DNA of 64,000 nucleotides from Enterovibrio qingdaonensis (GCF_028683135.1 NZ_JAJUBB010000001.1:490277-554276); one strand, 5' to 3'; positions 43,401 through 51,582 are shown, numbered from the stretch's first letter. Numbers and translations are program-made. The notes: generated from the sequence alone by a model not told the origin.

Positions 43401-45079
43401 AAATTAGGGTCTTCGTCCTTCAACTGGCTGATAGCAATCAGCAGATTCTCGGTGTCTGAGAATCCCTGCGTGTTGTAGGTGCGAAGCATGCGCACACCTG
43501 CAGCGTGCATGATCAAAAGATCTTCTCTTAGATCACCCACACTTGGTACGTTTTCTTCTGTACGCTCTCTCGTACGGAATGCACCGTAAGAAATTGCTGG
43601 AAGTTTGGCGTTACCCAGAACAGCTTCGCCCGGTGCATCACCGCCTGCCACACTCGATACAGGGAAGTTTCCGGTTGGTGCAGGTTGCACTGCTAATTCA
43701 GGGGTATCTTCGTTGCCACCAACAGTGCCTTGGCCACCATTGCCGCCAGAACCACCGCCGGAGCCACCATCACCGCCATCACCGCCGTCATCTGTCCAAT
43801 CTGAACCAATCGTGCCGGTTTCGCCTTTCGTGAAGTACACGTTTCTTACATGAACCACACCACCGTCTTCACCTTGACCATTGAAGTAGATGCCAGAGGT
43901 CACGTCATCCATGTCCAGGAAGCGGCCATTAATCAACGTGGACATAGGCACTTTGTATGTCTGCCACTCGCTGGTGATGGTGTTAGAACCCGCACCAAAT
44001 TTCGTACCCACATTGACCTGTGGACGCTCTTGATTACCGAAGACACCAATTTGGAAGCCAATGTCCATTTCAGAAGTGGTGGTGCCTTTGATGTCAAAAT
44101 GCATGTAACCATCTTCATAACCTGTCAGGTTCATCGATGGCTCATTTTGATCCGCATTAGGAATAACACCCGCTCCCCAACCCCATTCTTTTGCAATACC
44201 TGCAGTCGGAGGCGTGGTCAATTCTAGAGCTTGGATCTCAGTATTATTGCCTAGGAAAGAGGTTTCTTCCCAAGCAATTGGGACGAAATTAGTGCGAACT
44301 TTGCCGTCATAATAAACGGTAGTGACATCGTTGCCGTTTTCAGGAGCCTGTGGTGGCGTACCAGTATTGTTATCAGAACCAATTTGGCCATCTGTCTTCT
44401 GGCTGAAGAAAATGTTTCTGAACTCGAGGATACCACCATCATCTACTGTGCCTTGCACAAACAATGGCGAGGAGACATCGCTGTAGTCCAAAAGGTTATC
44501 GCCGACCAATTCACTGATAGGGATCTGGAACGTTTGCCAATCTGACGTAATTTTACGCTCACCACTCGCTAAAGGAGCAATCGCACTGTTTGACGATGTA
44601 CCGCCATTGAACGTCACGCCATTGCTGCTAGAAGGACGTGCATTATTCTCGTTGCCGGGCGCATTTCGGTCTTGACCAGATTGAAAGCCAATAGTAACAG
44701 GTGTCGTTACTGTGCCTTTCACATCGAAGTTCATGTAGCCACTTTCGAAACCTGACAGGTTAATGGAGTTTGAACGGTCTCCATCAGTCACCAGCCCTGC
44801 CCCCCAGCCCCAAGGAGCTCGAGTCCCTGCAGTTGGTGGGGTAGTTACAGTATAGTTTTGCGTTTCAGTAGGTATAGCGGAAAACGCAGTCAGCGCGGTA
44901 CCATTTTGCCAACCGACGGCTTGGAAGCCAGGTTTCAGCTGACCTTGGTGGAAAACTGTAACGACCTCGTCACCCGTTGGCGTACCCGCAACAGGTTTAC
45001 CACCTGCTTCGTCGCCTCCACCACATCCGCTCAACGCTACCGAGGCCATCAGTAGCAGTTTTGCAAATAGATTCTTCAT
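37427..45079 (-). CDS. giant multimodular GH17 lipoprotein (beta-1,3-glucanase) with carbohydrate-binding-like modules
   Basis: The product has about 2550 residues. ATG 45079 begins MKNLFAKLLLMASVALSGCG, a lipoprotein signal; the longer frame to 45304 runs through the operator and is rejected. Order: two jelly-roll modules; GH17 (about 490-846) with acid Glu616 in IAVGNEAMVQW and nucleophile Glu754 in HIGETGWSTE; two more modules of the first type; three modules of a second type (each with YTGQ and VQVWNNAGL-like stretches); then a third type (SVNEWGP, FAGIDFSSAAFDAT) in three near-identical copies plus one distinct module with WDCCGG. The last five modules are separated by DGGT tandem linkers. 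It probably sits on the cell surface or periplasmic face and cuts laminarin, with the modules holding the glucan. Confidence 0.85.
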   Translation of the reverse strand: MKNLFAKLLLMASVALSGCGGGDEAGGKPVAGTPTGDEVVTVFHQGQLKPGFQAVGWQNGTALTAFSAIPTETQNYTVTTPPTAGTRAPWGWGAGLVTDGDRSNSINLSGFESGYMNFDVKGTVTTPVTIGFQSGQDRNAPGNENNARPSSSNGVTFNGGTSSNSAIAPLASGERKITSDWQTFQIPISELVGDNLLDYSDVSSPLFVQGTVDDGGILEFRNIFFSQKTDGQIGSDNNTGTPPQAPENGNDVTTVYYDGKVRTNFVPIAWEETSFLGNNTEIQALELTTPPTAGIAKEWGWGAGVIPNADQNEPSMNLTGYEDGYMHFDIKGTTTSEMDIGFQIGVFGNQERPQVNVGTKFGAGSNTITSEWQTYKVPMSTLINGRFLDMDDVTSGIYFNGQGEDGGVVHVRNVYFTKGETGTIGSDWTDDGGDGGDGGSGGGSGGNGGQGTVGGNEDTPELAVQPAPTGNFPVSSVAGGDAPGEAVLGNAKLPAISYGAFRTRERTEENVPSVGDLREDLLIMHAAGVRMLRTYNTQGFSDTENLLIAISQLKDEDPNFEMNVMLGVWISALNAFSDQPIDNTQESPENDAEMDKAVEFAQNYPDIIKVIAVGNEAMVQWAETYRVVPRIILERVRELQDLKADGTISENIWITSSENWAVWAINNDYYRGHEADIKALIQAVDYVSVHVYPFHDTQFEPEFWRVPANQQSLSRQGQAVEAMDRAFNKAIEQFDAAQTSVLAVDSTKQVHIGETGWSTESSEAYGAGGTGAADEFKQKEYFDDITAWSAEYGASVFFFQAFDEPWKGDSGNPSHSEQHFGLVDINGNAKYLIWDLVDADAFDGITRGGNEIVKSNGGNQQTVIDNILAIPFAANTGAPIEGNVFNIYDGTLNENLSAVNWENTSWLAANPNKQSLELTTPPTAGTAKDWGWGASTAVVGSSGQNLSGFENGYLMFDIKGTTTTDINIGFQTGVFNDSSRPQTSNSVVFGSGDYTITSEWQSYKIAMSDLTNGTSPDFEDVTSPIFFQGSTDDGGVVELRNVRFSKTGEDDGGDGGSGGSDNPDSTLTVYYENALQSGYQAFGWEETSFLGANTATESLQLTLPPTAGTEKDWGWGAGVVGASTETSDSANLSGFENGYLNFEIKGTSASGFNLGFQTGLFDSEDRPQTSSFVTFGSGSYTVTSEWQTYQISVSDLLNGKTVDLNDVTAPLFFQGANADGGVVEVRNVFYSKTTDGTIGSELGDGGNGGDGTSSPGTGYILYTGQQSTITFEELQAWNNASIESVTGGTYDPALSLTVSDGWGALAWVNSASPIDITPYTHAVFKVQTDADQVRVSIDSATQGQSVNDYALTTGTALSGGWVQMTVPLPNFTDMTTFAVVLNENGTLQIADVAFVNNGGGNTTAPETGYVMYTGQEANIAFDEVQVWNNAGLADVDNDLYDPVLQLSVTNEWGAVNWSSSQNPIDISSYTHAQFKVRTDASQIRLSVQSLSKSEVVKDYLLSQGTALTGGWVQMEVPLPAFTDMTAFAVVLRENGTLDIADIAYVKKDNGFTAPETGYILYTGQQTNLVFEDVQVWNNAGLADADSNLYDPVLELTVTDGWGALAWASNLNPIDVTSYTHARFKLLTDLNQVRLSIQGLTDGEVANDYALADGTALTGGWVQMEVPLPNFADLTAFAVVLQENGSFQIADLAFVDADSDGGTDGGTDGGTDGGTDGGTDGGTDGGTDGGTDGGTDGGTDGGTDGGTDGGTDGGTDGGTDGGTDGGTTGSVVSIFSDDYTDISVNEWGPFWGDASARIIDGTLNDSPAKVITLGAGQTFAGIDFSSAAFDATGYTTFHMQYKVDALLAGQVVNIKLSNHDGGAGESNAIQYTSVPTGTDVVTLAIPLDDFTSADASGSLARNAIAQIVISAARADTDEPVDIYLDNIYFSGNTDGGTDGGTDGGTDGGTDGGTTEDVVSVFNDDYTDLAINEWGPNWGDSSARIIDGTLNDSPAKVIKLGAGQTFAGIDFSSAAFDATGFTTFHMQYKVEPLLAGQVVNVKLSNHDGGAGESNAVQYTSVPSSTDVVTLAIPLDDFTSADASGSLARNAIAQIVISAARADTEQAVDIYLDNIYFSNGTDGGTDGGTDGGTDGGTDGGTDGGTDGGTDGGTDGGTDGGTDGGTDGGTDGGTDGGTDGGTDGGTDGGTDGGTDGGTDGGTTGTTPIVIFNDAANPQWVAWDCCGGTTPPVITDSDAEYGEVTFFEVTAATVNGFSSREGVATDPQPVDVNAWMVEGVISFDIKLLAAGDAPADDWKFKIESNGGPDVGGEFVELSLDSLPELNVWKNYQFNLSDLSNNGLDLTSIDLIMVFPAWGTGIGAEYVIDNVTISPSSNGTDGGTDGGTDGGTTGDIVSIFSDDYTDISVNEWGPNWGDSSARITDGELEGSPAKVINIEAGQVFAGIDFSSSAFDATSFTTFHMQYKVDPLLAGQVVNIKLSNHDGGAGETSAIQYTSFPSGTDVVTLEIPLGDFISADASGSLARNAIAQIVISAARADNEQPVDIYLDNIYFAK
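37921..37968 (-). repeat. DGGT-coding 12-bp tandem repeat, short array
   Basis: About three copies of the DGGT unit joining the last two modules of the GH17 protein. On the minus strand the unit is GGTGGCACTGAT and variants. Confidence 0.8.
38484..38732 (-). repeat. DGGT-coding 12-bp tandem repeat, longest array
   Basis: About 20 copies of a 12-bp unit encoding Asp-Gly-Gly-Thr with third-base variants (GGTGGTACT, GGCGGCACC). The array is in frame, so copy-number change by replication slippage would lengthen or shorten the linker without a frameshift. Confidence 0.88.
39226..39291 (-). repeat. DGGT-coding 12-bp tandem repeat, five copies
   Basis: About five copies of the same unit between two nearly identical binding modules. 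Confidence 0.8.
39784..39984 (-). repeat. DGGT-coding 12-bp tandem repeat, second long array
   Basis: About 16-17 copies of the DGGT unit, joining the second-type modules to the third-type modules of the GH17 protein. Confidence 0.88.
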
Positions 45080-45198
45080 AATGTCATCCGTATTTCTAAA
45101 TCCTTCGGTAACTCCGCAACACTGAGGTGTTGCCAGAATCAAAACTCCCAAATGCGAAGGGAGAAACGTGTTTGGGTTTAAGGTGTCATCACTAAAAA

Positions 45199-45210
45199 GA
45201 AAGCGCTTTC
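45199..45210. promoter_or_regulatory. LacI-type operator, GH17 gene
   Basis: GAAAGCGCTTTC preceded by AAAAA, 120 bp upstream of the GH17 lipoprotein ATG. The core is identical to that at 14024, 19825 and 45703. Confidence 0.78.
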
Positions 45211-45702
45211 TACACAGTTTCAAAAAATGGCCGATGCCTCGGCCTCTATCGTCGAGCATGGAGCTCGCGCAAGTTGTAAAGATATTGTTAAGTAGCAATA
45301 ACAAACAAGCTTATTGGCGTCTCAGATAAGAGAATGATGAGATCTTGCACACATAATTTTGCAAGCATTGAAAATATTCTCACTTATGAATCTATGAGTT
45401 CTAAAGTGAAAAAGAAGAGTAATAATCATCCGATATGAATGGAAAATTGCCAATCTGAGCAATCTCACCTTGAAAACGCAGCGAGTTATGTAACACATTT
45501 AGGTGTGACTAAATGCAATCCAAGATTGCGGAACTACTTTCAAGAAATGAATCAGGCCGTGCATGCCCTCTCGCTATATGCAAAGTGACTGGGTGCCAAG
45601 AGCCAAAATTGATATAAAAACTCGCTACTTAGGAAGTTGATTGCCTTTTGGGTGTCAGGCATCAACGCTTCTAGACCTCGGGTATTTTTTTAAAAGTCAC
45701 AA
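45211..45702. other. divergent promoter region between GH17 and porin genes
   Basis: About 490 bp with no credible gene, lying between two copies of the GAAAGCGCTTTC operator. It must contain the promoters of the GH17 gene (minus) and of the porin-GH16 pair (plus). No other motif could be assigned. Confidence 0.5.
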
Positions 45703-45714
45703 GAAAGCGCTTTC
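45703..45714. promoter_or_regulatory. LacI-type operator, porin-GH16 operon
   Basis: GAAAGCGCTTTC 37 bp upstream of the porin ATG, fourth copy of the shared core. Confidence 0.78.
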
Positions 45715-45750
45715 ACGAGTAGGAACCTTCAACTTCTTCACGGAGTGAAA

Positions 45751-47157
45751 ATGAAAAAGTCTACATTAGCGATGGCTGTATTGTGCGGTAGCAGCGCAAT
45801 GACAGGCGTACCGATTGCCAACGCAGACGTTCTAGACACATTGGAGTTCGAGTTTCATGGGTACTTCAGAGCTGGCTATTTTGTAAGTAAAGAAAATGAT
45901 TACAAAAAAGCCGACATTGGTGGCCAGAAAGAACAGCTTGGGCGTTTAGGTCTCGAATCAGACAACGACGGCAATCTGACCTTTATTACTCGCGCCAATA
46001 TCAATGAAGACCAGCAACTGAGTATTCATGTCGGTATCGGTGATACCGAATTCGATGACCTGATTGGCTTCATTGAAATGGACGGCGTTCTGCCAACCGG
46101 TAAGCTTTGGGGTGGTAAAAGAAAAATAGGTGAAGAAAACTATATCTTCATGACGGATTTCTTCTACACCGATCTCGAAGGTCTCGGCGCAGGTGTTCAG
46201 GACTATGAAATCGGCGATGCGTTTCTAGATTTCGCATACATCTTCAGCGAGCGAAACATTAGCGACAGTAACGACTCATACGATGATTTCATCGCCACGT
46301 CGTCAACATCTGCAAAAGTCATTGAACGCCAAAACAGTCGCTTTGTCCCTCAAAGTCAGCGCGCATATGTAAATAACAACCAAAACAACCCAATGCACAC
46401 GTTTCATGCTGCCTATACGTTGGGTGCGTTAACATTGCAAGGTAACTACAAATACCTCCCCGATAACTTTGACCTGAGCGGCAAGGAGTGGGCGGAGTAT
46501 GGCTATGACGTGACTGCCATCTACCACATGCTGGATTTCTTTGGTCTGAAAGGTAACGCTTTCTCATACGCCATTTTGCAAGCGGGTGAAGGCTTAGGTT
46601 CAGGTAATCTCCTTGGTGGTACGATTACCGACTACGCTGCACTTCGTCCCGGTTCGCTTACACAAGGTTACAAAGTAAACGACGCTAATTACGGTTCGAT
46701 CTTCGGCGACCCGTACTATCTGATCACTCACCGTGAAGAAGACGCAAAATCTGCGCGAGCCCTGCTTTGGGGTGGTTACACCATGGATAATGGCATCGGC
46801 TTTTTCCCTTCAGTCCAAGCGCAATACAACGATGAAGGCACTAACGATGAAGGTGACGATGCAGGTTATAACTATTGGGTATCCGTCATGATGCGCAATA
46901 TTTTCCCTGTTAAAGACAACCTCATCGTCCAAACAGAAGTCGGCTACTACGAGAACGTGCAAAACGGTGGTCATTGGCACCAATCAAAATTCACTGTTGC
47001 ACCGACTTACGTTTTGTCTGATGGCCTCTCTACCGCTGAAATTCGATTCACGGCAACCTATTTGCCACTGGCTTGGACAACAGGTGAAGAGGGTAATAAC
47101 CGCATTCCGCTCAAGGATGACATCGTCTTTGGTATTCAGGCTGATGCTTACTGGTAA
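45751..47157 (+). CDS. LamB-type sugar porin
   Basis: The product has about 468 residues. ATG 45751 has GGAG 5 nt upstream; GTG 45745 is a weaker option. The signal peptide ends around PIANA and the mature barrel begins with FHGYFRAGYFVS, the LamB/maltoporin opening, followed by GRLGLESDN; it ends in ADAYW with a C-terminal aromatic residue. It probably forms a trimeric outer-membrane channel for laminari-oligosaccharides rather than maltodextrins, judged from the GH16 gene 93 bp downstream and the shared operator. Confidence 0.85.
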   Translation: MKKSTLAMAVLCGSSAMTGVPIANADVLDTLEFEFHGYFRAGYFVSKENDYKKADIGGQKEQLGRLGLESDNDGNLTFITRANINEDQQLSIHVGIGDTEFDDLIGFIEMDGVLPTGKLWGGKRKIGEENYIFMTDFFYTDLEGLGAGVQDYEIGDAFLDFAYIFSERNISDSNDSYDDFIATSSTSAKVIERQNSRFVPQSQRAYVNNNQNNPMHTFHAAYTLGALTLQGNYKYLPDNFDLSGKEWAEYGYDVTAIYHMLDFFGLKGNAFSYAILQAGEGLGSGNLLGGTITDYAALRPGSLTQGYKVNDANYGSIFGDPYYLITHREEDAKSARALLWGGYTMDNGIGFFPSVQAQYNDEGTNDEGDDAGYNYWVSVMMRNIFPVKDNLIVQTEVGYYENVQNGGHWHQSKFTVAPTYVLSDGLSTAEIRFTATYLPLAWTTGEEGNNRIPLKDDIVFGIQADAYW

Positions 47158-47250
47158 CAGGTAAAGGAGCCTCTCCTCGCCCGACTCTATGCTTTGAATA
47201 AACAAAAACAATGCAGAAAGCCAGAAAGACCAAGGATGTAAGGATACGAC

Positions 47251-48816
47251 ATGAACAATTTCCCTTATCGACGAGCCATCGTAGCCACTGCGATAGTGGG
47301 TGCCCTCGTCGGCTGTGAATCAAAAAATTATGCGCCCGTTTCTGAAGGGTCAGACACGAGTGCGCAAATTGTAAGACCCGATACAACATGGACTTTAGTG
47401 TGGAATGACGAATTTAGTGGCGAAGCCATTGATAAGTCAAAATGGAGCCATGAAGTCAACTGTTACGGCGGTGGTAACAACGAACGACAGTGTTACACCA
47501 AACGTAAAGTAAACTCTTTTGTTGAAGACGGAAAGCTGCACATCGTCGCACGTGACTACCAGTTTACTGGCCCTTCAGATCCCGAAGGAAAAAGTCGACA
47601 CAAGGCTACCTTGCCCTATACCTCGGCACGCCTGCGCACCATGAATAAAGGCGACTGGAAATACGGTCGTTTTGAGGTTCGCGCCAAACTCCCATTTGGA
47701 CAAGGCACGTGGCCTGCAATTTGGATGTTACCGACTGACTATGTTTATGGTGGTTGGGCAGCGTCCGGTGAGATTGATATTGTAGAGGCGGTTAACCTCA
47801 AAACACCGACTGACGAACTCGGAGCCGAAGCAGGCAAAGAAGAAGCGCGTATCCACGGAACGCTTCACTATGGCCGCGGATGGCCTGACAACGTAAGCAC
47901 GGCAGCCGAGTATCACCTACCAAATGGTGTTAACCCAGCTGACGGTTTTCATACCTATGCCATTGAATGGGAACAGGGTGAAATGCGTTGGTACATCGAT
48001 GGCATTCACTACGCCACGCAGCGTTCTGATGGTTGGTATAGCCAGTATAAGGAAGGCGGGAAATGGGTCACAGGCCCAGATGATTCGCCGTTTAACCAAC
48101 GCTTCCATATGATCCTCAACCTCGCGATTGGCGGTTCTTGGGCATCGAATGCAAACGAAGGTGACATTGACCCGGCCATTTTCCCGCAAACCATGGAAGT
48201 GGATTATGTCCGTGTCTATGAGTGCTCTAAAGACCCAGCGACAGGCAAAGGTTGTTCTACGGTATCCGATGATGCGCAATTTGTGGCGGGCACAGCAGCT
48301 CCCGAGATCATCATTCCAGGGCCGGATTATGCAACTGGTCCGGTGTTTACCCTCTATGAAGATGGCTTAGACAAGCACCTTCGGTCTAAAGAGTATGATC
48401 CTCAGTTCAAGGTCTATACCGAAACCAAGCAGGTTGAAGGCCGAGGAAATGTGCTGGCAATCAAGAAAACGGGCGACACGGGTAACTTCTACTTCGAATC
48501 ACCTGAAGTCAACATGGGTGAGTGGATGAGCGGCGGCGATTTAGTGTTCGACCTGCTCGTTGAAGAAAGTGCGCCTAATGCTGGCTTGATGATTAAGATG
48601 GACAGTGGCTGGCCGAACACCAGTGATATTGATGTTGCCCTCCCACCTAAAGGCCAATGGAAACAAGTCCGAATCAATGTTGCTGAACTGGTTGAAAACG
48701 GTAACCGTTTTGCACCCGGAGCCAAGGCAAACATTGAGAGTGTCAAAAACATCTTCGTTATAGAGCCTACAGGCCCAATGGTCCTGAGTATCGACAACGT
48801 AAGGTTTGAAAAGTAA
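47251..48816 (+). CDS. GH16 laminarinase-type lipoprotein
   Basis: The 521-residue protein has a lipoprotein signal (AIVATAIVGALVGC). The GH16 domain (about 45-325) has TLVWNDEFSGEAIDKSKW, FGQGTWPAIWML and the catalytic ExDxxE in GEIDIVEAV (Glu174, Asp176, Glu179), with FHTYAIEW and the strand MEVDYVRVYE. The 170-residue C-terminal module (about 355-521) resembles a carbohydrate-binding jelly roll and ends LSIDNVRFEK, like the modules of the GH17 protein. It is an endo-acting beta-1,3(-1,4)-glucanase by family. It is co-transcribed with the porin and ends at a strong terminator. Confidence 0.9.
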   Translation: MNNFPYRRAIVATAIVGALVGCESKNYAPVSEGSDTSAQIVRPDTTWTLVWNDEFSGEAIDKSKWSHEVNCYGGGNNERQCYTKRKVNSFVEDGKLHIVARDYQFTGPSDPEGKSRHKATLPYTSARLRTMNKGDWKYGRFEVRAKLPFGQGTWPAIWMLPTDYVYGGWAASGEIDIVEAVNLKTPTDELGAEAGKEEARIHGTLHYGRGWPDNVSTAAEYHLPNGVNPADGFHTYAIEWEQGEMRWYIDGIHYATQRSDGWYSQYKEGGKWVTGPDDSPFNQRFHMILNLAIGGSWASNANEGDIDPAIFPQTMEVDYVRVYECSKDPATGKGCSTVSDDAQFVAGTAAPEIIIPGPDYATGPVFTLYEDGLDKHLRSKEYDPQFKVYTETKQVEGRGNVLAIKKTGDTGNFYFESPEVNMGEWMSGGDLVFDLLVEESAPNAGLMIKMDSGWPNTSDIDVALPPKGQWKQVRINVAELVENGNRFAPGAKANIESVKNIFVIEPTGPMVLSIDNVRFEK

Positions 48817-48846
48817 TCCCCCTCTCGCATGATTGCGAACGTAAGC

Positions 48847-48878
48847 AAAAGAAGAGGCTTTCGCCTCTTCTTTTTTTT
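48847..48878 (+). terminator. rho-independent terminator
   Basis: AAAAGAAGAGGC, loop TTTC, GCCTCTTCTTTT with further T residues, after the GH16 gene. Confidence 0.92.
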
Positions 48879-49041
48879 GTTTCCCTGCCACTTGGGTATA
48901 TTCCTTAATCAATTGGGCCGATTCGTTGATCAGAAGTGGTATTTGTACCCGTTTAGCTATCATTAATGCTGGAAAAACCTTATCAGTGATTGATAAAATC
49001 GCACCCAATTTTATAACGTATAGCAAAGAGAGTGATTCCCC

Positions 49042-49764
49042 ATGGGACGCAGTTTCGAAGTTCGCAAGAATGCAATGGCGAAAACCCAAGGCGCCAAAGT
49101 TAAGCTTTACTCTAAGTACGGCAAAGAAATCTACGTTATCGCTAAAAATGGCGGTGGCGACCCAGACACCAACCTGTCTCTGAAGCGCATGATCGAGAAA
49201 GCGAAAAAAGATCAGGTGCCATCTCACGTTATTGAAAAAGCGATTGAGAAAGCAGCAGGTGGTGGCGGTGAGAACTATGAAGTTGCGCGCTACGAAGGTT
49301 TCGGTCCTGGTGGTTGCTCAGTTATCGTTGACTGTCTAACTGACAACAACAACCGTACCTACATGGAAGTACGTCAGTGCTTCGTAAAAACCCACTCTAA
49401 GATTGGTGGCCCAGGTACCGTTGCTCACATGTTTGAGCACCAAGCTGTATTCCAGTTCCAAGGCGACGATGAAGAAGCCGTTCTGGAAGCGCTGATGATG
49501 GCAGACACAGACGTGACTGACATTGAGTGTGAAGACGGCGTTATCACCGTATTCGCGCCAACCACTGAATTCTTTAAAGTGAAAAACGCACTGGCTGAAT
49601 CAATGCCTGACGTGACACTAGACGTTGAAGAAATCACATTTGTTCCTCAAACAATGACTACCGTTGCAGGCGATGATGTCGCTGCTTTCGACAAGTTCAT
49701 TGATATGTTGAACGACTGTGACGACGTTCAAAACGTATACCACAACGCGGAAATCGACGAGTAA
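49042..49764 (+). CDS. yeeN: YebC/TACO1-family protein (YeeN type)
   Basis: The 240-residue protein begins [20 protein letters not shown], the YeeN-type variant of the YebC N-terminus, and has the family blocks [33 protein letters not shown] and [15 protein letters not shown]. YebC-family proteins act in translation of difficult peptide sequences or as transcription regulators. It has its own terminator and looks like a stand-alone housekeeping gene. Confidence 0.9.
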   Translation: MGRSFEVRKNAMAKTQGAKVKLYSKYGKEIYVIAKNGGGDPDTNLSLKRMIEKAKKDQVPSHVIEKAIEKAAGGGGENYEVARYEGFGPGGCSVIVDCLTDNNNRTYMEVRQCFVKTHSKIGGPGTVAHMFEHQAVFQFQGDDEEAVLEALMMADTDVTDIECEDGVITVFAPTTEFFKVKNALAESMPDVTLDVEEITFVPQTMTTVAGDDVAAFDKFIDMLNDCDDVQNVYHNAEIDE

Positions 49765-49781
49765 TCTCTTTTTCGCGTTTC

Positions 49782-49808
49782 AAAATGCCCGGTTCTGCCG
49801 GGCATTTT
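49782..49808 (+). terminator. rho-independent terminator
   Basis: AAAATGCCCGG, loop TTCTG, CCGGGCATTTT, 17 bp after the yeeN stop. Confidence 0.88.
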
Positions 49809-49869
49809 CTGTTATAACCAAGGCTAATATTGAAATTGGTTAGCCTCATGCTAAAGGTTGAATTCCATC

Positions 49870-50220
49870 ATGGAACAACAAGAATTTGAAACATTGGTAA
49901 AAGCATTGGCTGAGACCAATGGTTTGCCAGAAGCATTAGATATGCTGAAAAAATGCGGCGACGACGAAGTTGCAGCTGCAGCTGAAGAAATGACAGGCCA
50001 GTTTTCACTGGCTGAAATCGAAGGTGAAAACCGTGTTTACCACGTATTCACGGAAGAGAACGAACAAGGCGAAGAACAAGAATTTGTTGAGCACGTAATG
50101 AACGTGGGTGATGAAGTCTTGGTATTCGTTGAGTGGTTCTTCTACACACAATTCGAAATCAAAAACCGCGATACATACGCAGCAGCAGGTCGTACCTACA
50201 AGCAACCTAAACGCAGCTAA
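49870..50220 (+). CDS. small acidic conserved-looking protein of unknown function
   Basis: The product has about 116 residues from ATG 49870. It is strongly acidic, with an alpha-helical first third (QEFETLVKALAETNGLPEALDML) and a beta-rich second half (EFVEHVMNVGDEVLVFVEWFFYTQFEI). No signal or membrane segment is present. It has a good terminator 20 bp downstream. An AAGG lies about 13 nt upstream. I do not recognise the family. Confidence 0.7.
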   Translation: MEQQEFETLVKALAETNGLPEALDMLKKCGDDEVAAAAEEMTGQFSLAEIEGENRVYHVFTEENEQGEEQEFVEHVMNVGDEVLVFVEWFFYTQFEIKNRDTYAAAGRTYKQPKRS

Positions 50221-50240
50221 TACCACGCGCTATTGATAAA

Positions 50241-50266
50241 GCCGGGATCGCTATCCCGGCTTTTTT
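50241..50266 (+). terminator. rho-independent terminator
   Basis: GCCGGGAT, loop CGCT, ATCCCGGC followed by six T residues. Confidence 0.92.
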
Positions 50267-50292
50267 GTACGATCTTGGCTGCTAAATGCAAT

Positions 50293-50508
50293 CTACGCTT
50301 CTTCCTCAGCATCAAGCTCCACAGAGCAGCGCCCAAATCCCTCAATATCCAATTCAAAGCCACCTACCCCAAGGTCATTGGTCGCGCCTAACAGAACACG
50401 AGATAAACCATCTAGAATCTGTTCGGGCCCTAAATCCATTTCCATACACTTATCAGCAATATAATCTGAAAGTATTTGCGCCTGTTGTTCTGAAATTCGT
50501 TCACTCAT
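50293..50508 (-). CDS. small acidic protein of unknown function
   Basis: The product has about 71 residues from ATG 50508 (MSERISEQQAQILSDYIADK), with AAGGA 9 nt upstream; the longer frame from 50568 lacks a ribosome site. The first half is helical and amphipathic, the second half ends ELDIEGFGRCSVELDAEEEA. No family recognised. Confidence 0.55.
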   Translation of the reverse strand: MSERISEQQAQILSDYIADKCMEMDLGPEQILDGLSRVLLGATNDLGVGGFELDIEGFGRCSVELDAEEEA

Positions 50509-50954
50509 CGTAGCTATCCTTACTGTCGCTGGCGCAGCATTTTCGCTGAGCATAAGTGGCATAATCAACGCCTTACTACAAATTCGCCTGCCAAGGCTAG
50601 TTTCTACGTTTTCTGCTTCCTCTATTTAGCGTAAACACTCAATCTTAAAAATGCCTGTCACTATTCTGATTGTTTTTACGATAAACACACGCTTGAAAAT
50701 ACGGCGTAATCAACAGCCGTTTTGCAAATGGAAAGGGAAAAAAAAGCCCATGCAGCTTCTGCTAGTCATCATAAAGGCTACCTTTCACTATCAACAAACT
50801 TGCCTCATTCTCATCGATAGGCGTCACTACGGCGACGGGTCACACTGAATTGTAAGGCTTTTCTAAAGCGCAGATAGAGAGTTAGATTCCGCTCAACATT
50901 CTGATTTGTAAAGTTCGCTATTATCCCGCCAATCTCCAATTATCGGATCCTACA
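50509..50954. other. intergenic region without a recognisable gene
   Basis: About 445 bp between two divergent genes. A 65-codon frame at 50651-50848 lacks a ribosome site and has a composition unlike the neighbouring genes, so it is not called. No repeat or clear regulatory motif was seen. Confidence 0.4.
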
Positions 50955-51554
50955 ATGACCATCAGAACAAAAATGCACAACCAAGAATTATACTTCTGTG
51001 ACGATGAAGGCTTGGCAGCTGAGCAAACTCAATGTCTTGAAATTCTTTACGATTTCAATCAAACGAGACCCAGTGAAGCTGCTAAGCGTAGGGAGATTCT
51101 GGAAAGGTTTTTCGCGGAGATTGGCAAGGACTGCTACATAGAACCACCGCTTCGCGCAAACTGGGGTAAACACACCCATTTGGGTGATTACGTGTATGCA
51201 AACTTTAACCTGACCTTGGTCGACGACACACACATCTATATCGGTGATTACGTCATGATTGGGCCTAATGTCACCATCGCAACCGCAGGACACCCCATTG
51301 ACCCTGATCTAAGAAGAAAAATTGGCCAGTTTAACGTCCCCGTTCATATTGGTGACAATGTTTGGATTGGCGCGAATTCTGTCGTATTGCCAGGCATAAC
51401 AATTGGAGAAAACTCTGTGATTGGCGCAGGCAGTATTGTCACCAAAGACATACCAGCGAATGTCGTTGCGGTCGGAAACCCGTGCCGTGTGTTGCGTGAA
51501 ATCAGCGAACACGACAAAGAATTCTATTTTAAAAACCTGCGCATACAGCGTTAA
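50955..51554 (+). CDS. maa: maltose/galactoside-type O-acetyltransferase (left-handed beta-helix)
   Basis: The 199-residue protein has the Maa N-terminal helix region (LEILYDFNQTRPSEAAKRRE) and hexapeptide repeats (IYIGDYVMIGPNVTIATAGHP, then VWIGANSVVLPGITIGENSV). His in TAGHPID is the likely catalytic base of this family. It transfers acetyl from acetyl-CoA to a sugar in the cytoplasm. The symbol rests on family resemblance; lacA or nodL type specificities are also possible. Confidence 0.82.
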   Translation: MTIRTKMHNQELYFCDDEGLAAEQTQCLEILYDFNQTRPSEAAKRREILERFFAEIGKDCYIEPPLRANWGKHTHLGDYVYANFNLTLVDDTHIYIGDYVMIGPNVTIATAGHPIDPDLRRKIGQFNVPVHIGDNVWIGANSVVLPGITIGENSVIGAGSIVTKDIPANVVAVGNPCRVLREISEHDKEFYFKNLRIQR

Positions 51555-51582
51555 CTGCCCATTACGAAGAGACGGAGTAACA

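Noticed and set aside
45080..45304. 75-residue N-terminal extension of the GH17 protein
   Set aside because: It would run through the operator at 45199-45210 and bury the lipoprotein signal; ATG 45079 gives a standard lipobox.
50651..50848. 65-codon open frame in the intergenic region
   Set aside because: No ribosome site, no family resemblance and low-complexity hydrophobic and basic composition.
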